DNA from: Nitrosomonas sp. | GTDB lineage: Bacteria; Pseudomonadota; Gammaproteobacteria; Burkholderiales; Nitrosomonadaceae | Assembly (NCBI RefSeq): GCF_022842015.1 | Contig: NZ_JALHQJ010000010.1 | Span: forward strand, 1-53,161 | DNA: 53,161 bases | Direction: 5' to 3' | Shown here: piece after piece, positions 9,764 to 21,701 of the stretch | Layout: every line of letters begins with the position of its first letter | How positions within the stretch are numbered: position 1 is the stretch's first letter | The notes under the pieces: model-generated | Told to the model about the DNA's origin: nothing | Seen by the model: only the letters and a program-made list of their open reading frames with translations | Database searches by the model: none | Position numbers and translations under genes: made by a program

Positions 9764-11095
9764 GTGGCTATAAAAGGTTCATTAAATAAGCCTGTCGATA
9801 AATTTTCTGATTTAAAGCGACGTTTATGGTTTTTGTTATTAGCGTTAATTGTATATAGGATTGGAGCGCATGTTCCTGTGCCTGGTATTGATTCAACTGT
9901 ATTGAAAGACCTGTTTGAATCCCAGGAGAGTGGCGTCTTGGGTATGTTTAATATGTTCTCAGGTGGGGCACTTTCACGTTTCTCGATATTTGCGCTGGGT
10001 ATAATGCCTTATATCTCAGCTTCTATTATTATGCAACTTGGAACTGTTGCTGTGCCTTACCTAGAAGCACTAAAGAAGGAGGGCGAAAGTGGTAGAAGAA
10101 AAATTACCCAATATACGAGATATGGAACGCTTGCCCTTGCGTTAGTGCAAAGTTATGGAATTTCAATTGCGCTTCAATCGCAAAGCGGATTGGTAATTAA
10201 CCCTGGTGGGATGTTTACGCTGACTACAGTGATTACGTTGGTAACAGGAACAATTTTTTTGATGTGGCTGGGTGAACAAATAACTGAGCGTGGCATTGGT
10301 AATGGTATTTCTTTAATAATATTTGCTGGCATAGCAGCAGGTTTGCCAAGTGCCATAGGTGGAACCTTGGATTTAGTTAGTACTGGATCTATGCATTTTC
10401 TTGTTGCACTGGGGATATTTATTGCCGCCGCTTTAGTTACGTGGTTTGTCGTATTTGTTGAAAAAGGACAGAGACGTATTTTGGTGAATTATGCAAAACG
10501 TCAGGTCGGTCAAAAGATATACGGTGGCCAGAGCTCTCATTTACCTTTAAAAATAAACATGGCTGGAGTGATACCGCCTATTTTTGCATCAAGCATTATT
10601 TTATTTCCGGCAACCCTGGCAGGATGGTTTGCAAATAATGAGTCAATGCTACTATTAAAAGATATTAGTGCTGCATTATCTCCTGGACAACCAATTTATG
10701 TGATGCTTTACGCTGTAATGATTATTTTCTTTTGTTTTTTTTATACAGCACTTGTTTTTAATCCAAAGGAAACAGCTGACAACCTTAAAAAAAGTGGAGC
10801 TTTTGTCCCTGGTATTAGGCCTGGAGAGCAAACTACTAGATATATTGAAAGAATAATGCTTCGTTTAACTTTGGCTGGCTCAATATATGTGACACTCGTG
10901 TGCTTATTACCAGAGTTTTTAATCCTCAAATGGAATGTGCCATTTTATTTTGGTGGTACATCTCTTTTAATTATAGTGATAGTTACAATGGATTTTATGT
11001 CACAGGTACAATCTCATGTGATGTCTTCTCAATATGACAGTTTATTGAAGAAAACTAATCTTAAAACCAATACTGGAAAGCTAAATGCTAAATAG
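9764..11095 (+). CDS. secY: Preprotein translocase subunit SecY
   Basis: This is the central channel of the SecYEG translocon in the inner membrane, 443 residues with about ten hydrophobic segments. Family signatures include [12 protein letters not shown] near the N-terminus, [15 protein letters not shown], the cytosolic [13 protein letters not shown] and the C-terminal [13 protein letters not shown]. Translation starts with GTG at 9764, preceded by AAGGAATAAAA. SecB, encoded at 43659, delivers clients to this system. Confidence 0.97.
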   Translation: MAIKGSLNKPVDKFSDLKRRLWFLLLALIVYRIGAHVPVPGIDSTVLKDLFESQESGVLGMFNMFSGGALSRFSIFALGIMPYISASIIMQLGTVAVPYLEALKKEGESGRRKITQYTRYGTLALALVQSYGISIALQSQSGLVINPGGMFTLTTVITLVTGTIFLMWLGEQITERGIGNGISLIIFAGIAAGLPSAIGGTLDLVSTGSMHFLVALGIFIAAALVTWFVVFVEKGQRRILVNYAKRQVGQKIYGGQSSHLPLKINMAGVIPPIFASSIILFPATLAGWFANNESMLLLKDISAALSPGQPIYVMLYAVMIIFFCFFYTALVFNPKETADNLKKSGAFVPGIRPGEQTTRYIERIMLRLTLAGSIYVTLVCLLPEFLILKWNVPFYFGGTSLLIIVIVTMDFMSQVQSHVMSSQYDSLLKKTNLKTNTGKLNAK

Positions 11096-11114
11096 AAGGT
11101 TAACACAATAATTA

Positions 11115-11333
11115 ATGGCTAAAGAAGAAACAATACAAATGCAAGGAGAGATACTTGAAACTCTCCCCAATGCGACATTTCGAGTTAAATTAGAAAATGG
11201 TCATATTGTTCTTGGTCATATCTCTGGTAAGATGCGAATGCATTATATAAGGATCTTACCTGGCGACAAAGTAACGGTAGACCTGACGCCTTATGATCTT
11301 ACTAGGGCTAGAATTACATTTAGAGCTAAATAG
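11115..11333 (+). CDS. infA: Translation initiation factor IF-1
   Basis: This 72-residue OB-fold protein blocks the ribosomal A site during initiation. [19 protein letters not shown] and the ending [12 protein letters not shown] match the family. It sits between secY and rpmJ, as in many betaproteobacteria. Confidence 0.97.
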   Translation: MAKEETIQMQGEILETLPNATFRVKLENGHIVLGHISGKMRMHYIRILPGDKVTVDLTPYDLTRARITFRAK

Positions 11334-11366
11334 TGTTTTTGTAAAACCCTTTGTGGACTAGAAAAT

Positions 11367-11480
11367 ATGAAAGTAAATGCATCCGTAAAAAAATTATGTA
11401 GAAAGTGTAAGATTATACGGCGTAATAGGGTTCTTAGAGTGATATGTGAAGATCCCAGGCACAAACAACGGCAAGGATAA
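11367..11480 (+). CDS. rpmJ: 50S ribosomal protein L36, zinc-ribbon form
   Basis: A 37-codon gene from ATG 11367 to TAA 11478-11480 encodes a peptide beginning [15 protein letters not shown]. It has the zinc ligands C11, C14, C27 and H32 (CxxC-x12-CxxxxH), so it is the zinc-binding form of L36. It lies between infA and rpsM, its usual place. A gene this short is easily missed by automatic calling. Confidence 0.95.
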   Translation: MKVNASVKKLCRKCKIIRRNRVLRVICEDPRHKQRQG

Positions 11481-11514
11481 TTAAATTAGTTTTTTTTATA
11501 AACAAGGAAATTGA

Positions 11515-11874
11515 ATGGCGCGTATTGCTGGTGTTAATATTCCCAACCATAAGCATATCGGTATAGCATTAACTTCTATATATGGAATTGGTCGAACAAG
11601 TTCTAATAATATATGCAAAGCTATAGGTGTCGATAATGATCACAAGCTTAAGGATTTATCAGAAGATCAGATAGAATTGATACGTGATCAAGTTGCAAAA
11701 CTAACAATTGAAGGAGATCTACGTCGAGAGATCTCAATGAATATAAAAAGACTTATGGATCTTGGATGTTATCGTGGATTGCGTCATCGACGTGGCCTTC
11801 CTGTCCGTGGTCAGAGAACCCGCACTAATGCAAGGACTAGAAAAGGGCCTCGTAAAGCAATACGTGCTCGATGA
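11515..11874 (+). CDS. rpsM: 30S ribosomal protein S13
   Basis: This 119-residue S13 of the 30S head contacts the P-site t[29 protein letters not shown] and [19 protein letters not shown] are diagnostic. It opens the alpha-operon group. AAGGAAATTG precedes the ATG. Confidence 0.97.
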   Translation: MARIAGVNIPNHKHIGIALTSIYGIGRTSSNNICKAIGVDNDHKLKDLSEDQIELIRDQVAKLTIEGDLRREISMNIKRLMDLGCYRGLRHRRGLPVRGQRTRTNARTRKGPRKAIRAR

Positions 11875-11908
11875 TAATTTTTATGTAATACGTATATAAG
11901 GTAGTTAA

Positions 11909-12298
11909 ATGGTTAAAGCAACTTCTAAAGTGCGAAAAAAAATAAAGAAGAATGTGTCGGAAGGTATAGCTCATATACATGCTTCGTTCAACAATACAAT
12001 TGTTACAATTACTGATAGACAGGGCAATGCTTTATCGTGGGCAACCTCCGGAGGAGCAGGGTTTAAGGGTTCTCGTAAGAGTACACCATTTGCAGCACAA
12101 ATTGCTGCTGAAAATGCAAGTAAGATAGCAATTGATTGTGGTGTAAAAAACTTAGAGGTCAGAGTGAAAGGCCCTGGCCCTGGAAGAGATTCAGCTGTGA
12201 GAGCTTTGAATTCAGCGGGATTTAAAATAACTAGTATTTCAGACGTAACGCCAGTGCCGCATAATGGATGCCGTCCTCCCAAAAAACGAAGAATCTGA
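11909..12298 (+). CDS. rpsK: 30S ribosomal protein S11
   Basis: This 129-residue S11 lies in the 30S platform near the Shine-Dalgarno helix. [36 protein letters not shown] and the C-terminal [13 protein letters not shown] are conserved. rpsD follows after 12 bp. Confidence 0.97.
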   Translation: MVKATSKVRKKIKKNVSEGIAHIHASFNNTIVTITDRQGNALSWATSGGAGFKGSRKSTPFAAQIAAENASKIAIDCGVKNLEVRVKGPGPGRDSAVRALNSAGFKITSISDVTPVPHNGCRPPKKRRI

Positions 12299-12310
12299 GG
12301 AGAATAAACT

Positions 12311-12937
12311 TTGGCAAAAAATATTGAACCTAAATGCAAGCAATGTAGACGCGAAGGTGAAAAGCTTTTCTTAAAGGGAGAAAAATGTTTTACTGACAAA
12401 TGTTCGATAGAGCGAAGAAATTATCCACCGGGACAACATGGCCAGAAGAAAGGCAGAATTTCCGATTATGGTGGTCAGCTACGGGAAAAGCAAAAAATAA
12501 GAAAGATATATGGAATATTGGAAAAGCAGTTCAGGAATATTTATAAAATTGCTGACAAACAACGTGGTATAACCGGTGATAATCTTCTTCAGTTGCTTGA
12601 AAGTCGTCTTGATAATGTCGCATTTCATATGGGATTTGGAGCATCAAGATCTGAGGCTAGACAAATAGTCCGACATAATTGTATTTTAGTAAATGGTAGT
12701 CGTGTAAATATTCCTTCGTATAGAGTTAGGGCGGGAGATATTGTTGAGATTGTCAATGCTGCAAAAGAACAATTGAGAATTAAACACGCTATTGAAATGG
12801 CGAATAGTCGAACTTTCCCAGCTTGGATCGAAGTTGATACAAAGGCTATGAAAGGAATCTTTAAAATGAAGCCTGAACGATCTGAACTACCTGCGACGAT
12901 TAATGAATCTTTGGTTGTCGAGTTGTATTCTAAGTAA
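12311..12937 (+). CDS. rpsD: 30S ribosomal protein S4, zinc-binding form
   Basis: This 208-residue S4 nucleates 30S assembly and in E. coli represses the alpha operon. The N-terminus has a four-cysteine site C9, C12, C26, C31, so this is the zinc form. The C-terminal S4 domain is visible (LLQLLESRLDNVAFHMGF). The only start that gives the family N-terminus is TTG at 12311, preceded by GAGGAGAATAAAC. Confidence 0.96.
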   Translation: MAKNIEPKCKQCRREGEKLFLKGEKCFTDKCSIERRNYPPGQHGQKKGRISDYGGQLREKQKIRKIYGILEKQFRNIYKIADKQRGITGDNLLQLLESRLDNVAFHMGFGASRSEARQIVRHNCILVNGSRVNIPSYRVRAGDIVEIVNAAKEQLRIKHAIEMANSRTFPAWIEVDTKAMKGIFKMKPERSELPATINESLVVELYSK

Positions 12938-12982
12938 TCAATAATAGTATTGATTTTCTTTATCTAGAGGTACATTATTAAT

Positions 12983-13990
12983 ATGCAAGGTACAGATTTG
13001 CTAACGCCAAGAATTATTGATGTTCAAAATATATCACCGCTTCATGCAAAAGTTGTTATGGAGCCTTTTGAACGAGGTTATGGTCATACATTAGGCAATG
13101 CTTTACGGCGGATATTATTGTCTTCTATGACTGGATATGCTCCAACAGAAGTTAGAATTGCTGGCGTATTGCATGAATACTCGGCACTTGATGGTGTGCA
13201 AGAAGATGTTGTTGATATACTAATGAACATCAAAGGTATTGTTTTAAAATTACATAATAATGATGAGGTTGTTCTTACATTAAATAAAACTGGTAAAGGG
13301 ATTGTTACAGCTGCAGATATTGAGTTAAGCCACGATGTTGAAATTATTAATCCAGAACATGTGATTGCCCATCTGACATCAGACGGAAAAATTGATGTGC
13401 AGCTTAAAGTGGAGAAAGGAAGAGGCTATGCTCCTGCTAATATTAGAAAAATTGGAATTAATGAAAAAAATAGCATTGGGACGATATTGTTGGATGCATC
13501 TTTTAGCCCAATTAGGCGCGTTAGTTATTCAGTTGAGAGTGCGCGAGTTGAACAGCGAACAGATCTAGATAAATTAATTGTCGATATCGAAACAAATGGA
13601 GCAGTTGAGCCCGAGGAGGCAATACGTTTTGCTGCTCGAGTTTTAGTTCAGCAATTATCTGTTTTTGCTGACCTTGAAAGTACACCTATACCAAAAGAAA
13701 AACCTCAAGCTCCACAGATTGATCCTATATTACTTCGTCCGGTTGATGATTTAGAGCTAACGGTGAGATCAGCTAACTGTTTAAAAGTGGAAAATATATA
13801 TTATATTGGTGATTTAATTCAAAGAACTGAAGCTGAGCTGCTTAGAACACCTAATTTGGGAAGAAAATCTCTTAATGAAATCAAAGAAGTTTTAGCATCA
13901 AGAGAACTTACATTAGGAATGAAATTAGATAATTGGCCACCGGCTAATCTTGATAGTGTTTCAAAGGAAAATAATCATGCGCCACAATAA
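12983..13990 (+). CDS. rpoA: RNA polymerase alpha subunit
   Basis: This 335-residue alpha subunit carries the N-terminal dimerisation and assembly domain ([20 protein letters not shown]) and, after a proline-rich linker around residue 240, the C-terminal DNA-binding domain. The domain has [11 protein letters not shown], which holds the arginine that contacts UP elements, and [13 protein letters not shown]. The end overlaps the rplQ start by 14 bases. Confidence 0.97.
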   Translation: MQGTDLLTPRIIDVQNISPLHAKVVMEPFERGYGHTLGNALRRILLSSMTGYAPTEVRIAGVLHEYSALDGVQEDVVDILMNIKGIVLKLHNNDEVVLTLNKTGKGIVTAADIELSHDVEIINPEHVIAHLTSDGKIDVQLKVEKGRGYAPANIRKIGINEKNSIGTILLDASFSPIRRVSYSVESARVEQRTDLDKLIVDIETNGAVEPEEAIRFAARVLVQQLSVFADLESTPIPKEKPQAPQIDPILLRPVDDLELTVRSANCLKVENIYYIGDLIQRTEAELLRTPNLGRKSLNEIKEVLASRELTLGMKLDNWPPANLDSVSKENNHAPQ

Positions 13991-14381
13991 TGCTTTGAGA
14001 AAGCTAAATCGAACTAGTAGTCATAGAAAGGCTATGTTTCGTAATATGAGTAATTCACTGATACGTTATGAAGTAATTAAAACGACGCTTCCAAAGGCAA
14101 AGGAACTAAGAAGATATGTTGAACCTATGATTACTTTAGGAAAAGCCCCTTCACTTGCAAATAAGAGGTTGGCTTTCGATAGACTTCGGGATCGTTCTAG
14201 TGTAACAAAAATATTTTCTGAATTGGGGCCTCGTTATCTCTCTCGTCCTGGTGGATATATAAGAATTCTTAGATATGGTTACAGAAAAGGAGACAATGCT
14301 CCAATGGCATTGGTAGAGTTATTAGATAAGCCTGTATATGAAGTTGAGGCTAAATCTACTATTACAGATAAAAGTAATTAA
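13977..14381 (+). CDS. rplQ: 50S ribosomal protein L17
   Basis: This 134-residue L17 starts at the ATG at 13977, inside the last codons of rpo[21 protein letters not shown] is the standard N-terminus (E. coli MRHRKSGRQLNR). An earlier in-frame ATG at 13950 is rejected. L17 closes the alpha operon. A perfect AT-rich inverted repeat covers its stop codon. Confidence 0.97.
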   Translation: MRHNNALRKLNRTSSHRKAMFRNMSNSLIRYEVIKTTLPKAKELRRYVEPMITLGKAPSLANKRLAFDRLRDRSSVTKIFSELGPRYLSRPGGYIRILRYGYRKGDNAPMALVELLDKPVYEVEAKSTITDKSN

Positions 14382-14401
14382 TAAATTAATTTTATCTGTA
14401 A
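14362..14401. repeat. Perfect 12 bp inverted repeat across the rplQ stop
   Basis: TTACAGATAAAA (14362-14373) and TTTTATCTGTAA (14390-14401) are perfect reverse complements around a 16-base AT-rich loop. The hairpin is low in GC and is followed on the + strand by A residues rather than T, so it is not a canonical intrinsic terminator. It could protect or process the end of the alpha-operon mRNA. Confidence 0.6.
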
Positions 14402-14443
14402 AAAAATACTTAACAATCTGAGCCCTTTTATTTTCATGCAGAT

Positions 14444-15439
14444 ATGTATGTAAATTTAAGGGCGCTTTATTTGCTAGTCTTGCTAAATGACGGTATGCAT
14501 CATTCAGCGAGTGTTTTAGCAAAACAGCTTAAATGTTCACTTACTTCAATTTATTTCTTAGTTTATCAACTAAAAAATTATAGTATTGATGTGGTAAATA
14601 TTGATGGAAATATAATTCGGATAAATAAGCCAATTGCTTGGTTGAATACTGAATTAATTATTAAGTACATGTCGGTTGAATCAAAAAAATTCGATTTAAG
14701 ATTATTCGATATTGTTGACTCTACGAATAATTATCTTCTTAATCAATTAAAACGAAAAACATTAACTAAAGGCACAGTCCCAGTTGTAGCAGCAGAATTT
14801 CAAACTAGTGGACGAGGGCGCGAGGGGCGAATTTGGCAATGTGGCTTTGGTAATGGGCTCATGTTTTCAATGTGTTGGCGCTTTTATAAAAGAGGGTCTG
14901 ATTTATCCGGTTTAAGTTTAGTAACTGGCATTGCAATTCTAAGGGTCTTAAGAGCTTATTCTGTTCAGAATATTAACATCAAGTGGCCAAATGACATTCT
15001 ATGCAATAATCATAAATTGGCTGGTATTTTGATCGAAATTCGTGGTGAAATATGTGGACCATCGTATGCGGTAATAGGCATAGGAATTAACTTTAACCTA
15101 TCTGAGTCGATTAAGCCTTTGATTGATCAGAAAGTTACAGATCTGTCAGAGGTTACTAGTGGTTTTATAGATCGCAACCGAGTATTTGGAGAGTTATTAT
15201 TAGAACTACACAACGTTCTCAAAGATTTTGAATATTATGGCTTTGCATATTTTAAAAAAGAATGGATCAGTTATCATTCTTACGAAGGATGTAAAGTTGA
15301 TCTAGTCTTTCCAAACGGTTTGACGATCACAGGCATAGTTGATGGAATAGCAGATGATGGTGCTATCTGTTTGTTAACATCTGGAGGAAAGAAGTCATTT
15401 AATGTAGGAATTATTTCGATGCGATCTCGAGTTTACTAA
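14444..15439 (+). CDS. birA: Bifunctional biotin ligase / repressor BirA
   Basis: BirA activates biotin with ATP and transfers it to the acetyl-CoA carboxylase carrier protein. At 331 residues it has an N-terminal winged helix (about 1-65) besides the catalytic core, so it is the class II type that can repress bio genes. Catalytic motifs are GRGREGR (123-129), WPND (181-184) and K191 in KLAGILIE. It lies 6 bp before coaX. No good Shine-Dalgarno precedes ATG 14444. Confidence 0.93.
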   Translation: MYVNLRALYLLVLLNDGMHHSASVLAKQLKCSLTSIYFLVYQLKNYSIDVVNIDGNIIRINKPIAWLNTELIIKYMSVESKKFDLRLFDIVDSTNNYLLNQLKRKTLTKGTVPVVAAEFQTSGRGREGRIWQCGFGNGLMFSMCWRFYKRGSDLSGLSLVTGIAILRVLRAYSVQNINIKWPNDILCNNHKLAGILIEIRGEICGPSYAVIGIGINFNLSESIKPLIDQKVTDLSEVTSGFIDRNRVFGELLLELHNVLKDFEYYGFAYFKKEWISYHSYEGCKVDLVFPNGLTITGIVDGIADDGAICLLTSGGKKSFNVGIISMRSRVY

Positions 15440-15445
15440 GAATTA

Positions 15446-16210
15446 ATGTCCTATATACTTGCCATAGACTCAGGAAATTCAAATATAAAATGGGGATTAT
15501 ATCGCGGTGATCATTGGCTAAAGCAAGGTAATGTGTTTTACAAGGAAGTTTCTAAACTTGAAGGCGAATTCATAAATTTCCCTGCACCATCTTTTATTAT
15601 TATTTCTCATGTTGCCCGAAGTGAAACTAAAAATCAAATAAGTAAGTTAATTTCTTTTTGGCCCTCGAAACCACAATGGTTAAGTTCAAATAAATCTAGA
15701 TGTAATGTGATTAATGGCTATATTAATCCGAGTCATTTAGGAAGTGACCGTTGGGCAGCCTTAATCGCTGCTTGGAGAATCGAGAGGCAGCCATGTTTAG
15801 TAATTAATGCTGGAACAGCAGTAACAATTGATGTTCTTTCTGAATCCGGGAAATTCCTTGGTGGAATCATACTGCCTGGTTTTAATTTAATGACTAAAAG
15901 TCTTCTATCAAGCACCCAACTTACTAATATCGAGTTGGGCAGTTATGAAGATTTTCCTGTAAGTACTGAAAATGCAGTACAAAGTGGTTTGATACATGGC
16001 ATATTAGGTGCTGTTGATCGGATGTACAATCTGTTATTATCATGTACTAATCAAACATCTGTGAATTGCATCATAAGTGGTGGTAGTGCTTCGTTGCTAA
16101 TCCCTTTTTTCAAACTTCCAATAAAGGTTATTGATAATTTAGTGCTGGAAGGCTTGATAATAGTTGCTAAAGATACTCTAACAAGTTCAGACCCTAGCTT
16201 TTTGCTATGA
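15446..16210 (+). CDS. coaX: Type III pantothenate kinase
   Basis: CoaX catalyses the first step of coenzyme A synthesis, pantothenate to 4'-phosphopantothenate. The 254-residue protein has the ASKHA phosphate loop [10 protein letters not shown] (8-17), GSDRW (99-103) with the likely catalytic base D101, and NAGTAVT (121-127). This is the type III, feedback-insensitive form. The stop overlaps engB (ATGA 16207-16210), and birA-coaX adjacency is common in betaproteobacteria. Confidence 0.93.
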   Translation: MSYILAIDSGNSNIKWGLYRGDHWLKQGNVFYKEVSKLEGEFINFPAPSFIIISHVARSETKNQISKLISFWPSKPQWLSSNKSRCNVINGYINPSHLGSDRWAALIAAWRIERQPCLVINAGTAVTIDVLSESGKFLGGIILPGFNLMTKSLLSSTQLTNIELGSYEDFPVSTENAVQSGLIHGILGAVDRMYNLLLSCTNQTSVNCIISGGSASLLIPFFKLPIKVIDNLVLEGLIIVAKDTLTSSDPSFLL

Positions 16211-16809
16211 ATATGCCTCGACTATTGAATGCAACTTTTTATACTTCTGCACATGAAGTTCGAGATTTACCCAAGCATTCTGGCATTGAAATTGCTTTTG
16301 CTGGACGCTCAAATGCTGGGAAATCAAGTGCTATCAATGCTTTAACCAATAGGAGCCGCTTAGCATTTGTTAGTAAAACACCAGGACGTACACAACTAAT
16401 AAATTTTTTTCAATTGACATCAAACCAGTTTCTTGTTGACTTACCTGGTTATGGCTACGCTAAGGTTCCAGAGCACATACGACAACATTGGCAAAATTTA
16501 TTAGGTAATTATTTGCAGACACGTGAATCACTTAAGGGTTTGATATTAATAATGGATATTCGTCATCCTCTTAGACCTCTGGATATTCAGATGCTTGATT
16601 GGTTCTCACCGACAGGAAAAGTAATTCATATTTTATTAACAAAGGCTGATAAATTAAGTAAGCTACAAGCAAATATCACTTTACAAAAAGTAGTTTTTTT
16701 TATAAAAGAATTCTATCCACAATGCAGTGTGCAATTATTCTCAAGCATAACGAATATTGGCATTGTTGATGCCACGACAATAATAAATAAATGGTTACTC
16801 ACAAATTAG
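16207..16809 (+). CDS. engB: Ribosome biogenesis GTPase EngB (YihA/YsxC)
   Basis: This 200-residue GTPase is needed for late 50S assembly. The G1 loop GRSNAGKSS is at 33-41, switch I contains [12 protein letters not shown]3 is DLPGYG (78-83) and G4 is TKAD (146-149). Translation may start at ATG 16207 or at ATG 16213. The minus-strand terminator of the candidate RNA begins about 25 bp beyond its stop. Confidence 0.94.
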   Translation: MNMPRLLNATFYTSAHEVRDLPKHSGIEIAFAGRSNAGKSSAINALTNRSRLAFVSKTPGRTQLINFFQLTSNQFLVDLPGYGYAKVPEHIRQHWQNLLGNYLQTRESLKGLILIMDIRHPLRPLDIQMLDWFSPTGKVIHILLTKADKLSKLQANITLQKVVFFIKEFYPQCSVQLFSSITNIGIVDATTIINKWLLTN

Positions 16810-16835
16810 CGACTGCTTATCTTATGTTTAAATAT

Positions 16836-18014
<1,179 letters not shown>

Positions 18015-18047
18015 AATTAGAATCCACCTAATTTGTTATTCTATTTC

Positions 18048-20405
18048 TTAAAATAATTGATCTTTGACATCTTTTGTTGCTTTAGATGGGAGCTCAATAG
18101 AATTTTCGATAATGGGCGGAAGCAATTCATTAAAGAAATATTCTGTAATGTCCCCATAATCATCTCTGAATCCTGTCGCTGAATTAATTTTCGCTGCCTG
18201 AATTCCATTGGGTGGTCGGTATTCGGTTATTGGAACGCCTTTCAAAACTGGATCCATATAATCCATCCAGAGTGGTAATGCGACACGCCCTCCAGTTTCA
18301 TTGTTGCCTAATGATTTGGGCTCGTCATATCCTGTCCAGGCAATAGTGACCAAGTCTTTCTGAAAACCGCAAAACCAAGCATCTATAAAATTACTAGTAG
18401 TGCCGGTTTTTCCTGCGAGATCACTTCGTCCTAGCTGTTTAGCTTTAACAGCTGTTCCACGGTTAATCACATCTTGCATCATACTGGTCATAATAAATGC
18501 ATTGCGTGGATCAATGACTCGCTTGGCACCACTTGATACTGATATGGGGCGAAATTGTTCAATGATGTTGCCTTTTTCATCTTCAATACTTTTTATAAAG
18601 TATGGAGCAACACGAAATCCGCCATTTGCGAATACGGCATAACCTACAGCCATTTGCATTGGTGTGACTGAACCTGCTCCAAGTGCCATCGGTAAATAGC
18701 GGGGATGGCGTTCCGCATCAAAACCAAATCGCGTTATATAATCTTGTGCGTAGCTGATACCAATGGCTTGTAGTATCCGAATAGATGCAAGGTTTTTTGA
18801 TTTGGCCAAGGCGGTGCGCATGCGTATTGGTCCCTCAAATTTGCCATCGAAATTTTTCGGTTCCCATGACTGACTTCCCGTCTGAGTTGCGCTAAACGAA
18901 AGTGGTGCATCATTGATGATTGTCGCTGGAGTGAAGCCTTTTTCCAAAGCTGCAGAGTAAATAAACGGTTTAAAGCTGGATCCAGGCTGTCGCCATGCTT
19001 GGGTGACGTGATTAAACTGATTCTTATAGAAATCAAAACCACCGACTAAGGCGCGCACCGCGCCATCGTTGGAGTCAATTGAAACAAGTGCTGATTCAAC
19101 TTCAGGCAACTGAACGATGTGCCATAAATCCTTTTGGTCTTTCTGGATGCGGATTAGTGCGCCAGGGATAATATATTTTTTTCCTGGTTCTTTTTTGTCA
19201 GTAAGAGATTTTTGTACAAATTTAAGCCCATCACCTGTAATTTCTATGATTTCCCCGCCCTTACGATAAGCCTGAACTTCATTTGGTTTTGCAGCTAATA
19301 CAATTGCTGCATAAATATCATCACTGTCATTAACTTCATCTAATGCATCATTCAATGTTTTTTCCTGGTTCGTTCCATTTTTCAGTAAATCAACAAATGT
19401 TTCAGGGCCTCGATAACCCCAGCGCCGATCGTATTCAATTACATTTTTTCGTAGAGCTCGATAAGCAGACTCTTGATCAAGTTGACGGATCGTCGTATAG
19501 ACTTTTATACCTTTGTTATATGCATCTTCCTGATATCGGTCGAAGATTACCTGACGAACCATTTCGGCAACATATTCTGCTGGCACTGCAAAGGCTGCCG
19601 ATCTTTTTTTTACTGGAACAGATTGTTTTGTTAATTCGCTTAGTTCTTTACTAGAAATGTAGTTAAGTTTATATAATCTTCCTAAAACGTAAAGTTGTCG
19701 GCTTTTAGCTCGCTTAGGATTACTAATAGGATTATAGCTAGAAGGCGCTTTAGGAAGCCCTGCCAGCATGGCGGCTTCTGCAATATTAATTTCTTGTAAA
19801 GATTTTCCGAAGTATGTTTGTGCTGCTGCTGCAAAACCATAGCTACGCTGTCCAAGATAGATTTGGTTGATGTAGAGTTCTAAAATTTTGTCTTTAGTAA
19901 GGCTGCGCTCAATCTTAAATGCCAATAGTGTTTCACTGAATTTTCTGGTGAGTGTTTTTTCTCGCGTCAGAAAAAAATTTCGTGCCACTTGCATTGTTAT
20001 GGTGCTGGCACCTTGTCGTACGCTTCCTGCAGAGAAATTTGAATAGGCTGCTCGTAGAACACCAAGATAATCGACGCCACCGTGTTCGTAAAAACGATCG
20101 TCTTCTGCTGCAAGGATTGATTGTTTTAGATTTTCTGGAACTTGAGAAATAGTTACAACATTTCTTCGCTCTGCACCAAACTCTCCGATTAATAAACCTT
20201 CATCACTGTATATTCTTAGGGGAATTTTAGGACGGTAATCGGTCAATGTTTCCAGCGATGGCAGGTTTGAGTAGATAACCAACGCAGCAAAACCTGCTAA
20301 TAGTATGCCAATCAAGCCTAATGCTGAAAATGTAAGGAAGAAATAGTATGACCAACGAGCTAACATGAAAATAGATATGGGTTTATCATAGAATGGTGTT
20401 GTCAA
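18048..20405 (-). CDS. mrcA: Penicillin-binding protein 1A
   Basis: This bifunctional peptidoglycan synthase has 785 residues from TTG 20405, or 772 from the ATG at 20366, which begins MLARWSYY and may be the true start. After one N-terminal membrane helix (about 24-46) comes the GT51 glycosyltransferase domain with catalytic E101 in EDDRFYEHGG, then an OB-like insert, then the transpeptidase with SxxK at S476-K479, SKN at 536-538 and KTG at 666-668. It converges with hemB and diverges from pilM, the common proteobacterial arrangement. Confidence 0.95.
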   Translation of the reverse strand: MTTPFYDKPISIFMLARWSYYFFLTFSALGLIGILLAGFAALVIYSNLPSLETLTDYRPKIPLRIYSDEGLLIGEFGAERRNVVTISQVPENLKQSILAAEDDRFYEHGGVDYLGVLRAAYSNFSAGSVRQGASTITMQVARNFFLTREKTLTRKFSETLLAFKIERSLTKDKILELYINQIYLGQRSYGFAAAAQTYFGKSLQEINIAEAAMLAGLPKAPSSYNPISNPKRAKSRQLYVLGRLYKLNYISSKELSELTKQSVPVKKRSAAFAVPAEYVAEMVRQVIFDRYQEDAYNKGIKVYTTIRQLDQESAYRALRKNVIEYDRRWGYRGPETFVDLLKNGTNQEKTLNDALDEVNDSDDIYAAIVLAAKPNEVQAYRKGGEIIEITGDGLKFVQKSLTDKKEPGKKYIIPGALIRIQKDQKDLWHIVQLPEVESALVSIDSNDGAVRALVGGFDFYKNQFNHVTQAWRQPGSSFKPFIYSAALEKGFTPATIINDAPLSFSATQTGSQSWEPKNFDGKFEGPIRMRTALAKSKNLASIRILQAIGISYAQDYITRFGFDAERHPRYLPMALGAGSVTPMQMAVGYAVFANGGFRVAPYFIKSIEDEKGNIIEQFRPISVSSGAKRVIDPRNAFIMTSMMQDVINRGTAVKAKQLGRSDLAGKTGTTSNFIDAWFCGFQKDLVTIAWTGYDEPKSLGNNETGGRVALPLWMDYMDPVLKGVPITEYRPPNGIQAAKINSATGFRDDYGDITEYFFNELLPPIIENSIELPSKATKDVKDQLF

Positions 20406-20528
20406 TTTACCCAGTGAAAGGGGGGGTATATCTAGTGTTTTTCTTTGAATAGAATTTTCCAGATTCTGTCAGAATTAATTCCAGTTTCTTCAATCTGCCG
20501 AATAGTTTCATGGAATTTATGCGGACAG

Positions 20529-20556
20529 TTGGAATTTTACATATTCTAGCTCTAAT
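20529..20556 (+). promoter_or_regulatory. Candidate promoter of pilMNOPQ
   Basis: TTGGAA (20529-20534) and TCTAAT (20551-20556) are 16 bp apart in the 192 bp gap between divergent mrcA and pilM, about 42 bp before the first possible pilM ATG. This is a visual match to sigma70 consensus; I saw no sigma54 box. Confidence 0.4.
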
Positions 20557-20597
20557 AGGGCAACTTTTAATTTGCGAGTATCGCCGCTAAACAGACA

Positions 20598-21701
20598 ATG
20601 TTCAAGGAAAATTTAGCTATTGATCTAGGCTTCTTAAAAATGAAGTCGCCTCCATTGATTGGTGTGGACATCAGTTCTTCATCGGTAAAAATGGTTGAGT
20701 TATCACAGGTTGATAAGGGAAGCCAAACTTATCGGATAGATCGTTATGTCATAGAATCTTTGCCGGTAGATGCGATGCTAGATGGTGGCATTGCGAATAT
20801 GGAAGCAGTGAGTGAATGTTTGCTACGTGGATGGAAGCGTTTGGGAACTCGCCATAAGAATGTAGCGCTAGCATTGCCTGCAACAGATGTGATTACTAAA
20901 AAAATAATTGTCCCGGCGGGACAGCGAGAAGATGATTTAATTTTTCAAGTGGAGAATGAGGCGAGTCAATATATTCCATTTCCATTAGATGAAGTTGATC
21001 TTGATTTTCAAATCACTAGATCAATTCCCGATAGTTTGGAGGAAGTTGAAGTTCTAATTGCGGCGTCGCGTAAAGAAAAAGTTGAAGATCGTGTGGCAGC
21101 AGCTCTATCCGCCGGTTTGAAAGCCACTGTTATGGACGTGGAGCCTTATGCGGCACAAGCAGCGTTCGAATTGACACTGAATCAATTGCCGGGGGGAGGT
21201 AAAGACCAGGTAATGGCACTAGTTGATATTGGCGCAACTGTCATGAAAATTAATGTTCTACTCAATGGGGAGTCGATATATTCTCGAGATCAATCATTCG
21301 GTGGCAATCAATTAACACAAGAAATTCATAATCAATTTAATCTCTCGCTGGAAGAGTCTGAAGCGGCTAAGCGCAGTGGAGAGTTACCTAAAAACTATCA
21401 AGCGGATGTTTTGCAACCATTTTGCGAAACATTGGCTATCGAAGTGATGCGTGCCATTCAGTTTTTCTATACCTCAACGCAATATACCGAAGTGAATTAT
21501 ATTTTTATAGCGGGTGGAAGCGCAGTGATTCCCGGATTGGATGCAATTATTGCAGCACGTACGCAAGTAAGCACTTTGGTTTTGAATCCTTTTGCAACTA
21601 TGGAATTGTCGAGCCGTATTATTCCGCGGCAACTGAATCTCGATGCGCCCACTCTTTTAATTGCTTGTGGTCTTGCTTTAAGAAATTTTGATCCATCATG
21701 A
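20598..21701 (+). CDS. pilM: Type IV pilus inner-membrane platform protein PilM
   Basis: PilM is a cytoplasmic actin-like ATPase-fold protein that binds the PilN N-terminus. The 367-residue product has the FtsA-like GVDISSSSVKMVELS near the N-terminus, a second phosphate loop (LVDIGATVMKINV) and FIAGGSAVIPGLD near the end. ATG 20598 lacks a good ribosome site; ATG 20640 (MKSPPLIGVD) is an alternative. The stop overlaps pilN (ATGA). Confidence 0.94.
   Translation: MFKENLAIDLGFLKMKSPPLIGVDISSSSVKMVELSQVDKGSQTYRIDRYVIESLPVDAMLDGGIANMEAVSECLLRGWKRLGTRHKNVALALPATDVITKKIIVPAGQREDDLIFQVENEASQYIPFPLDEVDLDFQITRSIPDSLEEVEVLIAASRKEKVEDRVAAALSAGLKATVMDVEPYAAQAAFELTLNQLPGGGKDQVMALVDIGATVMKINVLLNGESIYSRDQSFGGNQLTQEIHNQFNLSLEESEAAKRSGELPKNYQADVLQPFCETLAIEVMRAIQFFYTSTQYTEVNYIFIAGGSAVIPGLDAIIAARTQVSTLVLNPFATMELSSRIIPRQLNLDAPTLLIACGLALRNFDPS

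Noticed and set aside
11971..12399. 142-codon minus-strand frame across rpsK and rpsD
   Set aside because: Both ribosomal genes are certain; this is a shadow frame.
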